DNA of 64,000 bases from Calocera cornea HHB12733 (taxonomy: Eukaryota; Basidiomycota; Dacrymycetes; Dacrymycetales; Dacrymycetaceae): positions 186,001-250,000 of the forward strand of contig KV423919.1 of assembly GCA_001632435.1 (NCBI GenBank), given 5' to 3'. The position numbers and the translations under genes were made by a program. Positions within the stretch are counted from its first letter, which is position 1, and every line of letters begins with the position of its first letter. The notes beneath the pieces were generated by a model. The model had not been told where the DNA came from, made no database searches, and saw only the letters and a list, made by a program, of their open reading frames with translations. Below, in pieces: positions 62,411 through 64,000 of the stretch.

Positions 62411-64000
62411 TTAGTTCTGGGTAAAATCTCTCTGGCCGAACCCGATCCGGGGTTTGCCGTCGCGAGCGTCAAAGACGGCATACACGCGCTTCAAGAACAC
62501 CTGTGTCCCCTAGTGAGCACCTTCGTCCACCCGCATAAACAAATACAAAGCCAAACAAAGAGAAAACGGGAAAGCGCGGCTCACATCGCCCAGAATATCC
62601 TGCTTGTTGCCCCCCCGACTCTGCACCGCCCCAAAACTGTACCCCTTCCGCCCGCACGGCGCAAACATCAGGTCCGTCCCGGGGATGCCGAAGTACCGGT
62701 CGCCGGCGGCGAAGTAGATGTCGGGCGGGTGCGAGTCGGAGGGCAGCACGTACCCGCCCTCGCTGTGGTCGAGCGTCGCCCCCCGGATCTGGCTGTAGAT
62801 CTGGTGCACGGCCCCGTCGTCTAGCAGGATCCTGTACGGTGCTTCAGCCCCGGATCCGCAACACAGGAGACACCAACAGAAACTCACAAGGTCGTTCCCG
62901 TGTCCTGCGGAAAGTGTCAGAAACGGCACCCAGTGCGCAGCCAACACCACTCACGGCAATCGCCGTATTACCCGGCGGTCGAGGATACTCCTTCTTCCCG
63001 ATCATGATCCCCCTGCTCTCGAACTCCCACCACCCGTTGTCCGGAATCACGTACGTCTCCCAGATGTCGCATCCGGGGCGGAGCACGTTACCATCCTTCC
63101 CCGGCCTCAGGTCAGAGGTGGTATCGGAGTGTGGAAGAAGAGGCTTACCACGTGCCCGAAGGTGAAGAACCCGGCGCTGTCGCCCTTGTCCAGCTTGACG
63201 GTGAATAGCGGCTGCGACACGTCAGGTGACTATTTCTGCAAAATGAGCGCCCTTGCAAATCTTACTCTGTCCAAAAGCTTCTGGCTAATCATCTGCTCAA
63301 ACGGCGTCCTCTGCTGTCTCGGCTTGACAGTGTTCAGCCTACCCAACCGTGAACCGTCAGCATCGCCCACATCCAGCAGAAAAACATTCAGAAAGGCGTA
63401 TATTTACTTTGGGAACGCGAGCCCCAGCAGCCCGTCACTCGACGTATCATTCAGAAACGATCCGCTCAGATCCGTCGCCGTCTCTACCGCCTGTCCCTTG
63501 ATCTTCACCCCCTCAACCTCGATATCGTCATAGTAAACGATCCCATCTTGACCCAAAAGCTCCGTTATCAGCGCTAGGAGGGTTGGGGGTTGGGGTTGGG
63601 GGACTTACGCGCTTCGGAACCGTCGGCGTAGGAGATCTTCCACGAGAGGTCTTTCGCTTTCTTGGCCGTGCGCGAGGCGCCCGGGTGGTATATGGTGCGG
63701 TTCTTAGCTTTCTTGTGCGTGTGTGAGGACCAGACCCATCTGAGGGCAACAGATCAGTATTGTCCCCCTAGGAAGGTTGGCGGCGTACAGGTCGGAGCTT
63801 CCAGTGTCGAAGTCCAGGTTGAGCTTCACCCCCGGATTGCCGATTGTTACTGGCACAACGTATTCTGAATCTGTAGAATCTCAGAACATCCCCCAGAAAC
63901 AACGGAAAGGGATCTATAGCCTGCCATTTTGCACGTCCTCTGCTGGTACCTGAGCAGTGTCGCGCATGACCGTTCCGCCGGCCTTACTCCTCTGTTTAGG
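62411..64000 (-). CDS. pepsin-like aspartic peptidase (A1), 5' end outside window
   Basis: Secreted or vacuolar acid endopeptidase. The N-terminal exons lie beyond 64000. Seen in order: DSEYVVPVTIGNPGVKLNLD, the first catalytic Asp in DFDTGSSDLWVWSSHT (joined over a short intron at about 63738-63787), DLSWKISYADGSEA (flap region), GIVYYDDIEVEGVKIKGQAV, TSSDGLLGLAFPK, GNTAIA then the second Asp motif DTGTTL, ILLDDGAVHQIYSQIRGATL, ESRGIMIGKKEYPR region, DIYFAAGDRYFGIPGTDLMF, CFGAVQSRGGNKQDILGDV and VFLKRVYAVFDARDGKPRIG, with FGQRDFTQN at the end. Both DTG motifs are intact. At least seven exons. Close in design to polyporopepsin-type A1 enzymes of wood-decay basidiomycetes. Stop at 62411-62413. 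Confidence 0.9.

Overview
The window is nuclear DNA of a filamentous fungus, most likely a basidiomycete (Agaricomycetes-like). The genes are GC-rich and cut by many introns of about 45-65 bp with GT..AG ends. They lie 0.1-2 kb apart on both strands, often as divergent pairs. Products include typical fungal proteins such as NIMA kinase, mitochondrial cytochrome c peroxidase, a Zn2Cys6 regulator and secreted S8 and A1 peptidases. I saw no rRNA, tRNA, CRISPR array or prokaryotic operon.

Layout. 1-2231: 3' part of a secreted subtilase. 2328-9572: HAD hydrolase (-), LysM protein (+), thymidylate synthase (-), NIMA-type kinase (+). 10440-12545: DPH2 (-). 14081-19918: hemerythrin-like protein (+), SDHAF4 (-), a 0.47-kb MITE, cytochrome c peroxidase (-), TFIIA large subunit (-). 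20236-25652: PWWP protein (+), Swi5 (+), alpha-arrestin (-). 27398-33548: sphingosine-1-phosphate lyase (-), prefoldin subunit 4 (+), muskelin (-). 34945-41971: a complete second subtilase (+), DCC1 (+), a DUF262/GmrSD-N protein (-). 44136-55715: Zn2Cys6 factor (+), eIF5-mimic W2 protein (-), TilS-like PP-loop protein (+), Cdc1/Ted1 phosphoesterase (-), SLU7 (+). 56037-59469: a Trp-rich membrane ORF followed by a complete PIF/Harbinger transposon. 60404-64000: a single-pass membrane glycoprotein (-) and an A1 aspartic peptidase (-) that runs off the right end.

Most genes are conserved housekeeping functions: nucleotide synthesis, translation factor modification, tRNA modification, splicing, transcription initiation, chaperones, cohesion and recombination, lipid catabolism, GPI remodelling. 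They are not functionally clustered. The accessory content is the two dispersed subtilase paralogues, the aspartic peptidase, the DUF262 protein and the mobile DNA. DCC1 and Swi5, both DNA-metabolism genes, each carry a close pair of ACGCGT (MluI cell-cycle box) sites just before the start codon.

The most unusual signals are: the autonomous-looking Harbinger element, which carries many copies of a palindromic motif (AACTGGCGCCAGTT and variants), several inside its introns; a subtilase intron that splits the catalytic serine codon in one paralogue but not the other; and the DUF262 protein, whose domain is best known from prokaryotic type IV restriction enzymes.
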